A stretch of 64,000 nucleotides of DNA from Halorussus halophilus (GCF_008831545.1 NZ_CP044523.1:1364001-1428000); one strand, 5' to 3'; shown: positions 26,107 to 34,778, counted from the stretch's first letter. The notes: generated by a model from the sequence alone, not told the origin. Numbers and translations are program-made.

Positions 26107-27299
26107 AGTTCGAGCGACCCCGCCTTCGTCGTCCGCTCGGCAGTCGCACCGACTTCGAGTTGTGCGAGTGCTTCGCGGAGTTCTTCCTCGTCTGGGATGG
26201 CGTACACGCCGCAGTCGAACTCGCGGTCGTCAGCGTGGAGCGTCGCGTCGAAGAAGAACGCGAACTCCTGTCGCTGACCGAGACGCGCGACGAGCGAATC
26301 TGCGATGGCCGTCCCCATATCGTGGACGAACTGTGGCGTCGAGATTTCGATAGACGTTTCGAGGACGTTCGCCCACCCGTCGATGAAACTGGACGCCATC
26401 ACGTTCCCCAACTCCTGCATCGCGCTCTGGGCCATGCCATCGAACGATTCGACCGTCTCGGTACCGGGAACCAAGGCCGCGGCGACTTCGCGCGCAGACG
26501 ACTCGTCGAGTAGTATCATGACGTAGCCGCCCGGCATCCCCTCGAACGACAAGACGACTCCGACGTGACGCTGCTCGGAGAGTTCGGCTGGAACGTCTTC
26601 GACGGGGACGAAACTCAGCGTCGTGATGTCCACTTCGGTGTCGATACCCGTCATGGTCGAGACGCTCTGAGACGCGGTCGTCGCACCCGCGTGGGCCATC
26701 TCGCGGAGCGTTCCCAACTTTTCGAGCGGGATGTCGTCGCCGTCCGCGAGCATGGTGTCCATCGACTCGGGGTCGGGAAACATGTGGAAGGCGACGTCGA
26801 GTTCCTCGCCGACTGCGCCGACGTGACTGCGGAAGACGAACGCATGGTCCTGTTCGTCGTCGAGTCCGGCCGACAACAGGAGGTCGCCCTGTTCGCCTTC
26901 GACGTACTCCGGCGGCGTGATGTCGATGGTGGTACCTAACTCATCGGCCCACCCATCGACGAAGCCGCTGGTGACGACGTTCCCGAGTTCACAGACGGCG
27001 CTCTCGCTCAACGCTTCCCCAGGCATCAGTGCGTCCAACAGCGTCTCCGCGCTTTCTGGCGCGAACGAGAGCAACGTCCCGCCCCGGATGCCGCCGTCGA
27101 AGTCGATGGCGACGGCGACTCGCTCCTCGTCGTCTCGCGCGAGGTCTTCCGACGACGCCAACGTCATCTTCGTCACGTCGACTTCCGTTTCGATGCCGGT
27201 CATCCCCGAGAGGTTCTGGGCGGCGCGCTCCGCGCCTTCGTGGGCCGCTCGGCTGAAGGTGCCGAGCGATTCGACATTCACGTTCATGCTGGAGACCAA
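26103..27299 (-). CDS. cheC: CheC-type phosphatase with two tandem domains
   Basis: A 398-residue protein made of two CheC domains (about 1-195 and 196-398). Each has the ELGN...DGWA signature of the CheY-P phosphatase site: VCELGNVVTSGFVDGWADEL and MQELGNVMASSFIDGWANVL. The partner motif near each domain start (SGMTGIETEVDVT, STMTGIDTEVDIT) lacks a clean ExxN, so I expect one active site per domain. It probably dephosphorylates CheY-P and binds CheD. The start codon lies 10 bases from the end of the shorter cheC. Confidence 0.88.
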   Translation of the reverse strand: MVSSMNVNVESLGTFSRAAHEGAERAAQNLSGMTGIETEVDVTKMTLASSEDLARDDEERVAVAIDFDGGIRGGTLLSFAPESAETLLDALMPGEALSESAVCELGNVVTSGFVDGWADELGTTIDITPPEYVEGEQGDLLLSAGLDDEQDHAFVFRSHVGAVGEELDVAFHMFPDPESMDTMLADGDDIPLEKLGTLREMAHAGATTASQSVSTMTGIDTEVDITTLSFVPVEDVPAELSEQRHVGVVLSFEGMPGGYVMILLDESSAREVAAALVPGTETVESFDGMAQSAMQELGNVMASSFIDGWANVLETSIEISTPQFVHDMGTAIADSLVARLGQRQEFAFFFDATLHADDREFDCGVYAIPDEEELREALAQLEVGATAERTTKAGSLEL

Positions 27300-27309
27300 C
27301 GAGTGAACG

Positions 27310-27921
27310 TCATATCTCTATCTGTTGCATCAGTTCGACCAATTCCGCGAGTTCGGGGAACGTGTACACTTTCACTTCCACGTCGGCGTTGCGGGCCCGA
27401 ACTTGCGAGTCGAAGACGAGTGCCATCTCGTCGGGCCGAGACCCGACGAGGTTATCGACCATCCGACTCCCCGCACCGTAGGTGAACTTCGGCGTCGAGA
27501 TGTCGATGGTCGTGTTCAGCACGTTCGCCCACCCGTCGATGAACCCACTGGTCATGATGTTCCCGATTTCCTGTACTGCTGACCGCTCCATGTCGCTGAA
27601 TCCCTTCGAGTCGGAGGACTGTCCGCCCATCATTCCGGCCGCGAGGTTCTTCGCGCTCCGGGCACTGAACAGGAACAGAATGTATCCGTGGGGTGGTTCG
27701 ACTAACTCGATGTGGATACCGACTTGCTTCTCGTGACCGACGTGCGTCTTGATGTCGTCGATTTCGAGGAAGTTAATCTTGGTAATCTCCATCTCGGTCT
27801 CCATCCCGGTCATCTGACTCAGGTGGTCGGCGACGGTGTTCGCCCCCTCCTTCGCCATCTGGTTGAAGAGATTCAGCTTTCGAATATCGACCTTCAAATC
27901 AGTAGTTTCTCCTCTGCTCAT
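27310..27921 (-). CDS. cheC1: CheC phosphatase, single domain
   Basis: A 203-residue CheC. The active-site signature is VQEIGNIMTSGFIDGWANVL (about 127-146). The first half has LSQMTGMETEMEI without an ExxN pair. It removes phosphate from CheY and may be stimulated by CheD. Its start overlaps the cheA stop by four bases. Beside it lies the double-domain paralogue, evidently derived by duplication and fusion. Confidence 0.9.
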   Translation of the reverse strand: MSRGETTDLKVDIRKLNLFNQMAKEGANTVADHLSQMTGMETEMEITKINFLEIDDIKTHVGHEKQVGIHIELVEPPHGYILFLFSARSAKNLAAGMMGGQSSDSKGFSDMERSAVQEIGNIMTSGFIDGWANVLNTTIDISTPKFTYGAGSRMVDNLVGSRPDEMALVFDSQVRARNADVEVKVYTFPELAELVELMQQIEI

Positions 27922-29984
27922 AATGATTCCACGTCCAATATCGTCACTACGTCGCCCTCGCCGAGGACTGCGGCACCCGAGAGGCCGGGGATGCCGGAGA
28001 GGATGCCCTCGAACGGCTTGACGACGACTTCTTCTTGTCTGCTCACGGCGTCACAGTGGATGGCGACCTGCCGCTCGGACTCTTTGACGCGAACGAGCAT
28101 GCCGTCGCCGTTGCGCGTCTCGCCCGGCACGTCGAGTGCGTCGCCCAGTCGAATGAGCGGGTAGACGGTGTCGTCGTGCGTGACGACTTCCTCGCCCTCG
28201 ACAGTTTTGACCGCACCCATGCGCCGGATTTCGTCCACGTTCTTGATGGGGATGCCGTACTCCTCCTCGCCGGACTGGACGAACAGCACCTTGACGATAG
28301 CGACGGTCACCGGAAGCGAGAGGCTGAACGTCGTCCCCTCGCCCGGCGTGCTGTCGATGTCGATGTGGCCGTCGAGGCGCGAGACGGTGTCCTGGACCAC
28401 GTCCATCCCGACGCCGCGGCCGCTCACGTCGGTCACTTCCTCGTTGGTCGAGAAGCCAGCGTGGAAGACGAGTTTCTGGGCTTCTTCGTCTTCCAACTCG
28501 TCGGCCTCTTCGCGGGTCATGATGCCTTTCTCGACAGCCTTCGCCCGAATTCCGTCGGGGTCGATGCCGCCACCGTCGTCTTCGACGGTGATGGTCACGC
28601 GGTCGCGCTCGCGCGACCCGCGCAGGCGAATCGTCCCCTCGGTCGGCTTACCTGCTTCGTCGCGTTCGGCTGGCGGCTCGATGCCGTGGTCTACCGCGTT
28701 CCGAAGCAGGTGCATCAGCGGGTCGCTAATCTCGTCCAGGATGGTGCGGTCCAACTCGATGTCGGTGCCCTCCATCTCGAAGTTGATTTCTTTCTCTTGG
28801 GTGCGAGCGAGGTCCCGCACGAGTCGCGGGAACTTGTTGACGACCTTCTTCAGCGGCACCAGTCGCATGTCCATCACGGTGTCTTGCAGGCTGGACGTAA
28901 TCTTGTCCAGTTCGTCGAGGTGGTCTTCGGCGCTGTCTAGCTGGGCCTGCTCGACCGACCGACGAAGCTTGATGCGACTCGTGACGAGTTGCTCGACCTG
29001 TCCGTGGATGTCGTCCAGTTGGTCCACGTCCACGCGAACCGACTGAATCTCCTCGATTTCGCCACCGGACTTGCTGGAACTGCTCTCTTTGGACTCGGAC
29101 GAATCGTCGTCTTCGCCATCTGTGGCTTCAGCCTCCGCCTCCGCTTCGGCCTGCTTGCGCGCGGCGGCGGCGGCCTCGGTCGCAACGTCGATGGCGTCCG
29201 CCTCGATTGGCGTGACGGTGCCGTCGGTAATCTTGCTGACCGCTCCGACGACCGCCTCGACTTCGCCAGCGCTGTCTGCGCCGACGAACACGTCGAAGCC
29301 GTCCTCGTACTCGCCTTCGTTGATGGCGTCCACGTCGGGAACCGCACCGAGGATGTCGAGGTCGTCACTCAACCCCTGTAGCGCGAACATCCCGTCTACG
29401 GCTTTCATCTGCGCGTCGCTCATATCGACGGCCACGTGGAACGTTGGCGTCTCTACGGCGGCTAGCGTCGCGGGGTCGTCTAGTTTGGCGAGTGCTTCTT
29501 CGAGAGCCTCGTCGTCGCTGTCCGCGTCGTCGTCAGCATCGCCACTCGTCTCGTCGCCCGCATCAGCCGACTCGGTGTCTGGTTCGTCGGCCGACTGGCT
29601 GGCGATGCCACCTGCTTCGAGGACGCCGCGAATCTCGGCGATGGTCTCCTCGTGGTCGGCACTCGACTCGCCGTTCTCCTCGATTTCGTCGAGCGCGCGG
29701 TCGATTTCGTCAACGCCGTCGAAGACGAGGTCCATAATCTCCGGCGACACGTCCATCCGACCCTGCCGAATCTCGTCCAGTAGGTCTTCCAGCGCGTGTG
29801 CGAGGTCGCTCTCGCTCTGGTAGCCCATCGCGCCGAAGTTGCCTTTCAGCGTGTGTGCCGTCCGGAAAATCGAGTCCATCGCCTCCTCGTCACTGGGGTC
29901 GTCCTCCAGTTCGAGCAGCGAGTTGTTCAACTCCGTGATGTTCTCCTCGCTTTCGCGTATGAATTCTTGTAAGTAGTCTTCCAT
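27918..29984 (-). CDS. cheA: Chemotaxis histidine kinase CheA
   Basis: CheA phosphorylates CheY and CheB in response to transducers. The 688 residues contain an HPt domain with phospho-His44 in RTAHTLKGNFGAMG. An acidic linker and a CheY-binding P2-like domain (about 180-280) follow. A P3 dimerisation helix pair is next (VEQLVTSRIKLRRSVEQAQ), and then the HATPase with LLRNAVDHGIE, DDGGGIDPDG and GRGVGMDVV. A CheW-like C-terminal regulatory domain ends the protein (PIKNVDEIRRMGA, HCDAVSRQEEVVVKP). All motifs are intact. It is six bases downstream of cheB. Confidence 0.95.
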   Translation of the reverse strand: MEDYLQEFIRESEENITELNNSLLELEDDPSDEEAMDSIFRTAHTLKGNFGAMGYQSESDLAHALEDLLDEIRQGRMDVSPEIMDLVFDGVDEIDRALDEIEENGESSADHEETIAEIRGVLEAGGIASQSADEPDTESADAGDETSGDADDDADSDDEALEEALAKLDDPATLAAVETPTFHVAVDMSDAQMKAVDGMFALQGLSDDLDILGAVPDVDAINEGEYEDGFDVFVGADSAGEVEAVVGAVSKITDGTVTPIEADAIDVATEAAAAARKQAEAEAEAEATDGEDDDSSESKESSSSKSGGEIEEIQSVRVDVDQLDDIHGQVEQLVTSRIKLRRSVEQAQLDSAEDHLDELDKITSSLQDTVMDMRLVPLKKVVNKFPRLVRDLARTQEKEINFEMEGTDIELDRTILDEISDPLMHLLRNAVDHGIEPPAERDEAGKPTEGTIRLRGSRERDRVTITVEDDGGGIDPDGIRAKAVEKGIMTREEADELEDEEAQKLVFHAGFSTNEEVTDVSGRGVGMDVVQDTVSRLDGHIDIDSTPGEGTTFSLSLPVTVAIVKVLFVQSGEEEYGIPIKNVDEIRRMGAVKTVEGEEVVTHDDTVYPLIRLGDALDVPGETRNGDGMLVRVKESERQVAIHCDAVSRQEEVVVKPFEGILSGIPGLSGAAVLGEGDVVTILDVESL

Positions 29985-29990
29985 TCGTTC

Positions 29991-31034
29991 TCACCCGTTA
30001 GCCTGAATCGTCCGTAGTATTTCCTTGCTCACCTCGTCCGCGGGGAGGACGCTGTCCACGCACCCTGTCTCGATAGCGCGAGCGGGGATGCCGAACACCG
30101 AACACGTCTCTTCGTTCTGTGCGATGGTCGCGCCAGCGACGCCCTTGATTGCCTCGATGCCCACCGCACCGTCCTTGCCCATACCGGTCAGGACGACGCC
30201 CGTCAGTGGGTCCGAGACCTTCTTCGCGGCCGACTCCATCGTCACGTCGATTGCCGGGCGCACGCCGTGCATGGGTTCGTCTTCGTTCAGTCGAATCCGG
30301 ATGCGACCGCCGCCGTAGCCCGCCACTTCCATGTGGTAGCCACCTTGTGCGACGACTGCTTCGCCGCCGCCGATTCGCATCCCGTCGTCGGCTTCCACCA
30401 CGTCGTACTCGCTCCGGCGGTCCAGTCGAGCGGCGAACCGCTCGGTGAACCCGTCGGGCATGTGCTGAACGACCAGCACTCGCAAGTCCGCATCGCGCGG
30501 GAGGTCCGAGAGGACGCGCTCGACCACTCGGGGGCCGCCCGTGGAAGCGCCGATGACGACCGTCGGATTCTCGACGTAACCGTGGTCGGCGTCGATGGTC
30601 CCGGACTCTGGTTCCGGGTCCCTCGTCCCGACCGACGAGAGGTCCGCTCGCGTCGCGGACTCGACCTTCTCGACCAGCGCGTCACCGTGGGAGGATATCT
30701 CCGTCGAGACCTCTCCCCCGGGTTTCGCCAGAAAGTCCACGGCACCTTTCTCCAGTGCCTCGAACGTCGCGTCCGCGCCGTCTTCCGTGTGGGCGCTCAA
30801 CATCAACACTGGCGTCGGGGTCGTCGCCATGATCTCCTCGACGGCCTCGATGCCGTTCATGCGAGGCATCTCCACGTCCATCGTCACGACGTCTGGGTCG
30901 TGTTCCGCGACCGCGTCCACGGCTTGCTTGCCGTCGCGGGCTTGCGCGGCGACTTCGACCCCGCCGTCTTCGAGGATGTCGGAGATGACGGTCCGCATGA
31001 AGTGAGAGTCATCGACGACGACTGCCCGTGTCAT
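29991..31034 (-). CDS. cheB: Chemoreceptor methylesterase CheB
   Basis: CheB removes methyl groups from, and deamidates, transducers when phosphorylated by CheA. The start at MTRAVVVDDS gives 347 residues and overlaps the cheY stop by four bases. The receiver domain (1-120) has phospho-Asp53 (VVTMDVEMPRMNG). The esterase domain has the catalytic Ser in VIGASTGGP (about 164), His in VVQHMPDGF (about 191) and Asp in GMGKDGAVG. The longer upstream frame is a shadow of cheY. Confidence 0.95.
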   Translation of the reverse strand: MTRAVVVDDSHFMRTVISDILEDGGVEVAAQARDGKQAVDAVAEHDPDVVTMDVEMPRMNGIEAVEEIMATTPTPVLMLSAHTEDGADATFEALEKGAVDFLAKPGGEVSTEISSHGDALVEKVESATRADLSSVGTRDPEPESGTIDADHGYVENPTVVIGASTGGPRVVERVLSDLPRDADLRVLVVQHMPDGFTERFAARLDRRSEYDVVEADDGMRIGGGEAVVAQGGYHMEVAGYGGGRIRIRLNEDEPMHGVRPAIDVTMESAAKKVSDPLTGVVLTGMGKDGAVGIEAIKGVAGATIAQNEETCSVFGIPARAIETGCVDSVLPADEVSKEILRTIQANG

Positions 31035-31390
31035 GCGACGACGTCGTTGATGGCGTCCATCACGCTCGGCTTCTGGAAGGGTTTCGTGATGTATCCGTCT
31101 GCACCGGCCTTGATGGCCTTCTTCATCTTTTCTTCCTGCCCGATACTCGTACACATGATGATGTTCGCACCGGGGCTCCCTTCCTTAATTTCGGAGGTCG
31201 CCTCGATGCCGTCACGGATCGGCATGACGATGTCCATCATCACGAGGTCCGGTTGTTTCTCGTTGTACAGTTCTACTGCCTCCACCCCGTTCTCCGCCTC
31301 GGCGGCGATTTCGAACTCTTCTTCGAGAATTTCCCGGAGGAGATTCCGCATAAATTCCGAGTCGTCAACGATTAGCACGTTCTTTGCCAT
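31031..31390 (-). CDS. cheY: Chemotaxis response regulator CheY
   Basis: A 119-residue single receiver domain. It has the acidic pair in VLIVDDSEFMR, phospho-Asp53 (LVMMDIVMPIRDG), Thr81 (IIMCTSIG) and Lys103 (YITKPF). CheY-P reaches the archaellum switch through CheF in archaea. It is the promoter-proximal gene of cheY-cheB-cheA-cheC-cheC-cheD-cheR, all packed with overlaps or gaps of at most ten bases. Confidence 0.95.
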   Translation of the reverse strand: MAKNVLIVDDSEFMRNLLREILEEEFEIAAEAENGVEAVELYNEKQPDLVMMDIVMPIRDGIEATSEIKEGSPGANIIMCTSIGQEEKMKKAIKAGADGYITKPFQKPSVMDAINDVVA

Positions 31391-31400
31391 ACGCAGTCAC

Positions 31401-31461
31401 CAAGCGCTTGGTTTGAAAGGGGGTCAAATAAATGCTCCCCTGCAATTATCAGCGTTGATGT
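31401..31461 (-). promoter_or_regulatory. cheY operon promoter and operators
   Basis: The TATA box (plus strand aataaatg, 31428-31435) lies about 40 bases before the start. A perfect 12 bp palindrome, ccaagcgcttgg (31401-31412), falls between the TATA box and the ATG, near the expected transcript start. Upstream, TTATC (31446-31450), spacer agcgtt, GATG (31457-31460) repeats the inverted site of the arl promoters with one mismatch. Confidence 0.6.
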
Positions 31462-31537
31462 TCGCCCGAAAGCGGACGCTTGGACCGTGATAGCTGAGAA
31501 AACCTCCAACGAGTGTCAGTATCAGCCGTCTAGACGC

Positions 31538-32071
31538 TCAGTTCAACTGGTCGATGATGACGTCGATGTCCACCCAGACGACCAAGTCGAGTTCGTCGTC
31601 GCCGTTGGGCTTGCGGATGATGCCCCGCGAGACTTTCTCTTCGATGCCCTGCGTGTCGAGGTTCGAGAGGTCTTGCTCGGTGTCGATTTGCGTGACCGGA
31701 TACGTCGAGACTTCCCGGACTTCGTCCACCCGGATGCCTATCTTCTGCTTGTCGTCCGGTCGGTCTAGCACCAGTACGTTCTGCTCGGCCTGTTCCGGGG
31801 CGTCGCTCTCGATGCCGAGGTGGGTGCGCGGATTGAGTATCGCCGTCGTCTCCCCACGGAGGTCCATCACGCCGTCGATGGAGTCTGGCGTGCGAGGGAT
31901 TCGCGTCACCTTCTTGATTTCGACGATGCTGTCTACTTCGCCGATGTCTATCGCACAGTAGTCCTCTCCGAGTCGGAACTCGACGACTTGGCGTGTCTCG
32001 ACGTCCTGCAAGGTTTCAGCGTCCTCGTCGGACGACTGCTCCGATTCGGGGTCAGCCTGTTGCACTCCCAT
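31538..32071 (-). CDS. cheW2: Chemotaxis coupling protein CheW (second)
   Basis: A 177-residue CheW with an acidic N-terminal extension of about 30 residues before the fold begins (RQVVEFRLGEDYCAIDIGEVDSIVE). Core motifs are IDGVMDLRGETTAILNPR and VSRGIIRKP. I prefer the ATG at 32071 (MGVQQADP) because the TATA box at 32103-32111 is then about 32 bases away; an ATG seven codons earlier is also open but too near the TATA box. It precedes cheY by 147 bases but has its own promoter. Confidence 0.88.
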   Translation of the reverse strand: MGVQQADPESEQSSDEDAETLQDVETRQVVEFRLGEDYCAIDIGEVDSIVEIKKVTRIPRTPDSIDGVMDLRGETTAILNPRTHLGIESDAPEQAEQNVLVLDRPDDKQKIGIRVDEVREVSTYPVTQIDTEQDLSNLDTQGIEEKVSRGIIRKPNGDDELDLVVWVDIDVIIDQLN

Positions 32072-32102
32072 GACGTTCTCTGGTTCAAACATCGAAGCGG
32101 AG

Positions 32103-32170
32103 TACATAAAACCCGTGCCCCACTCTCGCACCTGATAATTTGACACTCTCTACAGTTTGACACACTCTAC
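32103..32170 (-). promoter_or_regulatory. cheW2 promoter with direct repeats
   Basis: The TATA box is plus-strand tacataaaa (32103-32111). Upstream lies a tgataatt half-site (32133-32140), then two 15-base direct repeats differing at one base: tttgacactctctac (32139-32153) and tttgacacactctac (32156-32170). Their 17-base period and place upstream of the TATA box suggest tandem activator sites. Confidence 0.5.
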
Positions 32171-32179
32171 AAACGTCAC

Positions 32180-32833
32180 TCACACGTCTTCCGGGGGAAA
32201 CACCATGCCGTGACCGTCTTGGACGGCTTCGAAGAGGTCGGCGATGGAGTCGTCAGGTTCGAGGTCGTAGGACTCTAGAATCGCTTGCAAGCACGACGGC
32301 GAGTAACGAACGCGCACGTTCGACTCGGTCAGCAAGATGCCAAGCACGTCTTCGACGGCCGTGGAAGTAGTCAACTGCTGGGCGTACCACCGCATCAGAC
32401 TGTCGAATACGGTCGTCACGTCGTCGGAGAACATCTGCTGGTGACTAATCGACTCTTCAGCTTTCGCCGTGACGTGGAAGCCGTACTGCGCGCTCGTTCC
32501 TTGCAGGTCGTTCTCCAACCACTGCTTGACCGACGCGGAGTCGGCGGCAGGCCGACCAGTGCTCGGAGCGCCAGTAGCCTCCTCGGCGTCGAGTGGATTC
32601 GGTTGCTGGGGTGGCTCCTCGCCAGCCTGCCCTGCTCCCGGTCCCGTGCCTGCGCTACTTCCGTCGCCGCTACCCGCGGCCTCCGACGGCACGTTCGGGC
32701 GTTCGTTGGCACCGATGACGTAGCGGCCTTCGTCCAACGAGACGACGTTCTCGTCTTCCTCGATGTCGAGTTCGTCGGGCGAGAGTGCCGACTTCTCGCG
32801 GGAATTCCGCTCGTCCTCGGGTGCCGGACTCAT
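32180..32833 (-). CDS. Haloarchaeal acidic protein of unknown function
   Basis: A 217-residue protein upstream of cheW2 and on the same strand. The N-terminal part contains SPDELDIEEDENVVSLDEGRYVIG, like a short conserved haloarchaeal motif. A Gly/Pro/Ser-rich disordered linker (about 45-95) follows. The C-terminal domain is helical (SVKQWLENDLQGTSAQYGFH to LMRWYAQQLTTSTAVEDVLGILL). No enzyme motif is seen. Similar proteins lie by che genes in other haloarchaea, so a taxis role is possible but unshown. Confidence 0.65.
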   Translation of the reverse strand: MSPAPEDERNSREKSALSPDELDIEEDENVVSLDEGRYVIGANERPNVPSEAAGSGDGSSAGTGPGAGQAGEEPPQQPNPLDAEEATGAPSTGRPAADSASVKQWLENDLQGTSAQYGFHVTAKAEESISHQQMFSDDVTTVFDSLMRWYAQQLTTSTAVEDVLGILLTESNVRVRYSPSCLQAILESYDLEPDDSIADLFEAVQDGHGMVFPPEDV

Positions 32834-33054
32834 GCGGTGCGCTACCGCTCGACTTTACATAAACCCACCGGCCCACTGTCGTGTCGATACAGAACCATTT
32901 CCTGCCGGTCGATGGCTCAAATCTCATCGAAGCGGCCGCTGATTGACGACAAATTTTGCCGTACGGGCCTGATTTACCGTGAAGAACACGATGTTTTCGA
33001 CAATCGTTGAAATGGGGATTTATTATCGTCGAACTACTTCCGTCGAATACTCGA

Positions 33055-33318
33055 ATGAGCGTTCAACGACCGACGACATCGACCGAACCGCTGCCGAACG
33101 AACTCGACTCGCCGCGCGCGAAACTCGTCTACCTGTATCTCTCCACGGAGAGGACGGCGGCCACCGGAACCACCGCGTCCGATGCAGGTGGCGCTAGCAT
33201 CGACGAACTGCAGTCGCAACTCGACTTGCAGAAGATCACTCTGTACAGTATTCTGCGGACGCTCCGCGAGCGAAACCTCGTCGAGAAACGCGGTGATTCG
33301 TTCGCAGTCGCCGAGTAG
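33055..33318 (+). CDS. Small winged-helix regulator
   Basis: An 87-residue protein whose C-terminal half is a helix-turn-helix/winged helix: SIDELQSQLDLQKITLYSILRTLRERNLVEKRGDSFAVAE. The N-terminal helix is preceded by a low-complexity stretch. I start at MSVQRPTT because a TATA box (gatttattat, about 33018-33027) lies about 30 bases upstream, fitting a leaderless transcript. It stands at the border of the taxis cluster. It may regulate the divergent 217-residue gene or taxis genes; the targets are unknown. Confidence 0.65.
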   Translation: MSVQRPTTSTEPLPNELDSPRAKLVYLYLSTERTAATGTTASDAGGASIDELQSQLDLQKITLYSILRTLRERNLVEKRGDSFAVAE

Positions 33319-33450
33319 CTACTCGTCGTCTTCGCGTGCCGAGCGTCCGTCTGATTCTGGACACAGTTGGTCCGGCGTCCGTTCGTGACGCGGCATGGCC
33401 ACGAACCGTTCGATTCGTTCGCGCTCTTCTTTCGAGAGGGACATGGCCAT
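33319..33450 (-). CDS. Small charged protein (43 residues)
   Basis: An open frame reading MAMSLSKEERERIERF, then VAMPRHERTPDQL and an acidic tail. It converges with the winged-helix gene, its stop codon directly after that gene's stop. A T-rich element (plus-strand gcaaaaagac) lies about 25 bases upstream of the start. Composition and a short amphipathic helix look like a genuine haloarchaeal microprotein, but nothing identifies a function. Confidence 0.4.
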   Translation of the reverse strand: MAMSLSKEERERIERFVAMPRHERTPDQLCPESDGRSAREDDE

Positions 33451-33597
33451 CCGAACTCTGTGAGAACGCAAAAAGACAGTGGCTACCGGTCGTCTCCCTG
33501 ACTGTTTCCCCTCGTCTTCTCGCCTCGCTGACCGTACGTTCCTCTTACCAGAGCAACCAATTTAGCCGTCGCGCCCGTTGTCCATCTGGGGGAAAGT

Positions 33598-34452
33598 ATG
33601 GCCGCAGAGGACGACAAGTATCCAGTAGAGTCAGGACGACGGCGTTTCGTGAAAGGTGTGGTCGGGAGTGCGGCACTCGTCGGTATCGGCACCGGCGCGG
33701 CCGCGAGCATCAACAGCGCGACTGCACCGACGGGAGCGGGTGGTGGTATCGTCCAGTACTTCGGCGTCGAGAACATCGACGGCCCGGCACCGCGTGGGAT
33801 GCCCCAGATTCCCATCGAGATAGACGACGAAGGCTTCGTTAAAGGTGTTTGGCCCGAAGTGAGGGAGGTCCAAGAACAAGGACAGACGTTTACCGTCGCC
33901 GAGATGCAACTCGGCGGCATCACCTACTCCAGCGAGTGGTTCCAGTACTGCGGCGTCCAGACGTATCCCGGCGTCGCACCGGACGCCGACCAAGACAACT
34001 TCTTCCGATACGCCAACTCTTCGCCGTACGAGTGGCAACAGGAAGAAGTCGAGGCGGGCGCGCGAGTGAACGTTTCGGACTTCGAGGACTACGAGTCGTG
34101 GGGCAACGGCATCGGCGAGAGCGGACTCGGAAAACCGGCATTGGCGACGTGGCGCTCTCAGGACGTGCCGCCCGGTGGCACCATGCCGGTTCAGATAATC
34201 CGTAGCACCCGGTTCGAGCAGATGGCCGAGCAAGGCAACGAATGGATTTCCGCCAGTACGGCGCAGGGGTTCATGGCCAACCTGAACAAGTGTACGCACT
34301 TCTGTTGCGTGCCGGGGTTCAAGGCGCTCCCCGACAGTCGGAAGTTCGGTGCGGCGAACGACATCTACTGTCAGTGTCACCAGTCGGTGTACGACCCGTT
34401 CAGCATCGTCGAGTTGTCGTTCGTCGCGCTCCCGCGACCCGAGGACGAGTAA
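33598..34452 (+). CDS. Rieske iron-sulfur protein with Tat signal
   Basis: A 284-residue Rieske [2Fe-2S] protein of the cytochrome bc type. The N-terminus has a twin-arginine-like motif and anchor (GRRRFVKGVVGSAALVGIGTGAA, about 12-34). Both cluster boxes are complete: CTHFCC (ligands Cys and His, plus disulfide Cys) and CQCHQS near residues 253-276. It should sit on the outer face of the membrane and pass electrons from menaquinol. No cytochrome b or other bc subunit lies next to it here, which is unusual. The long insert before the boxes matches haloarchaeal members. Confidence 0.85.
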   Translation: MAAEDDKYPVESGRRRFVKGVVGSAALVGIGTGAAASINSATAPTGAGGGIVQYFGVENIDGPAPRGMPQIPIEIDDEGFVKGVWPEVREVQEQGQTFTVAEMQLGGITYSSEWFQYCGVQTYPGVAPDADQDNFFRYANSSPYEWQQEEVEAGARVNVSDFEDYESWGNGIGESGLGKPALATWRSQDVPPGGTMPVQIIRSTRFEQMAEQGNEWISASTAQGFMANLNKCTHFCCVPGFKALPDSRKFGAANDIYCQCHQSVYDPFSIVELSFVALPRPEDE

Positions 34453-34778
34453 GTCCACAGAAAGCGGTGTCCGGTTACCATGGGGGAGTCCTTGACACAA
34501 ACGTGACACGGTTTAGACGGCGTCTGGCCATCTGCAACCGATTGAGAACCGTCTCGGGAAGTGCAGACCTCACTCGCACGCCCGGACACGTCCATCCCGG
34601 AGGACGCAGTTAGAGTTACGATAGCACCGGTGATTATTATGGGTTTGTTAACGACCACTCGAACCACGACTACCAAAGTCGAAGGTAGTGGGACCGACTG
34701 ATGGCCTCCCCGTGCCGGGCGGTAATCCGACAACAAAGACTTTGTACTCACAGTAAGCAATCACAATTATTGAGACGA
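34453..34778. other. Intergenic stretch without a gene
   Basis: About 326 bases after the Rieske gene. An AT-rich segment near 34628-34650 and caattattgag just before the next start could carry promoter elements. A 20-codon frame from 34639 has no support. I see nothing else. Confidence 0.4.
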
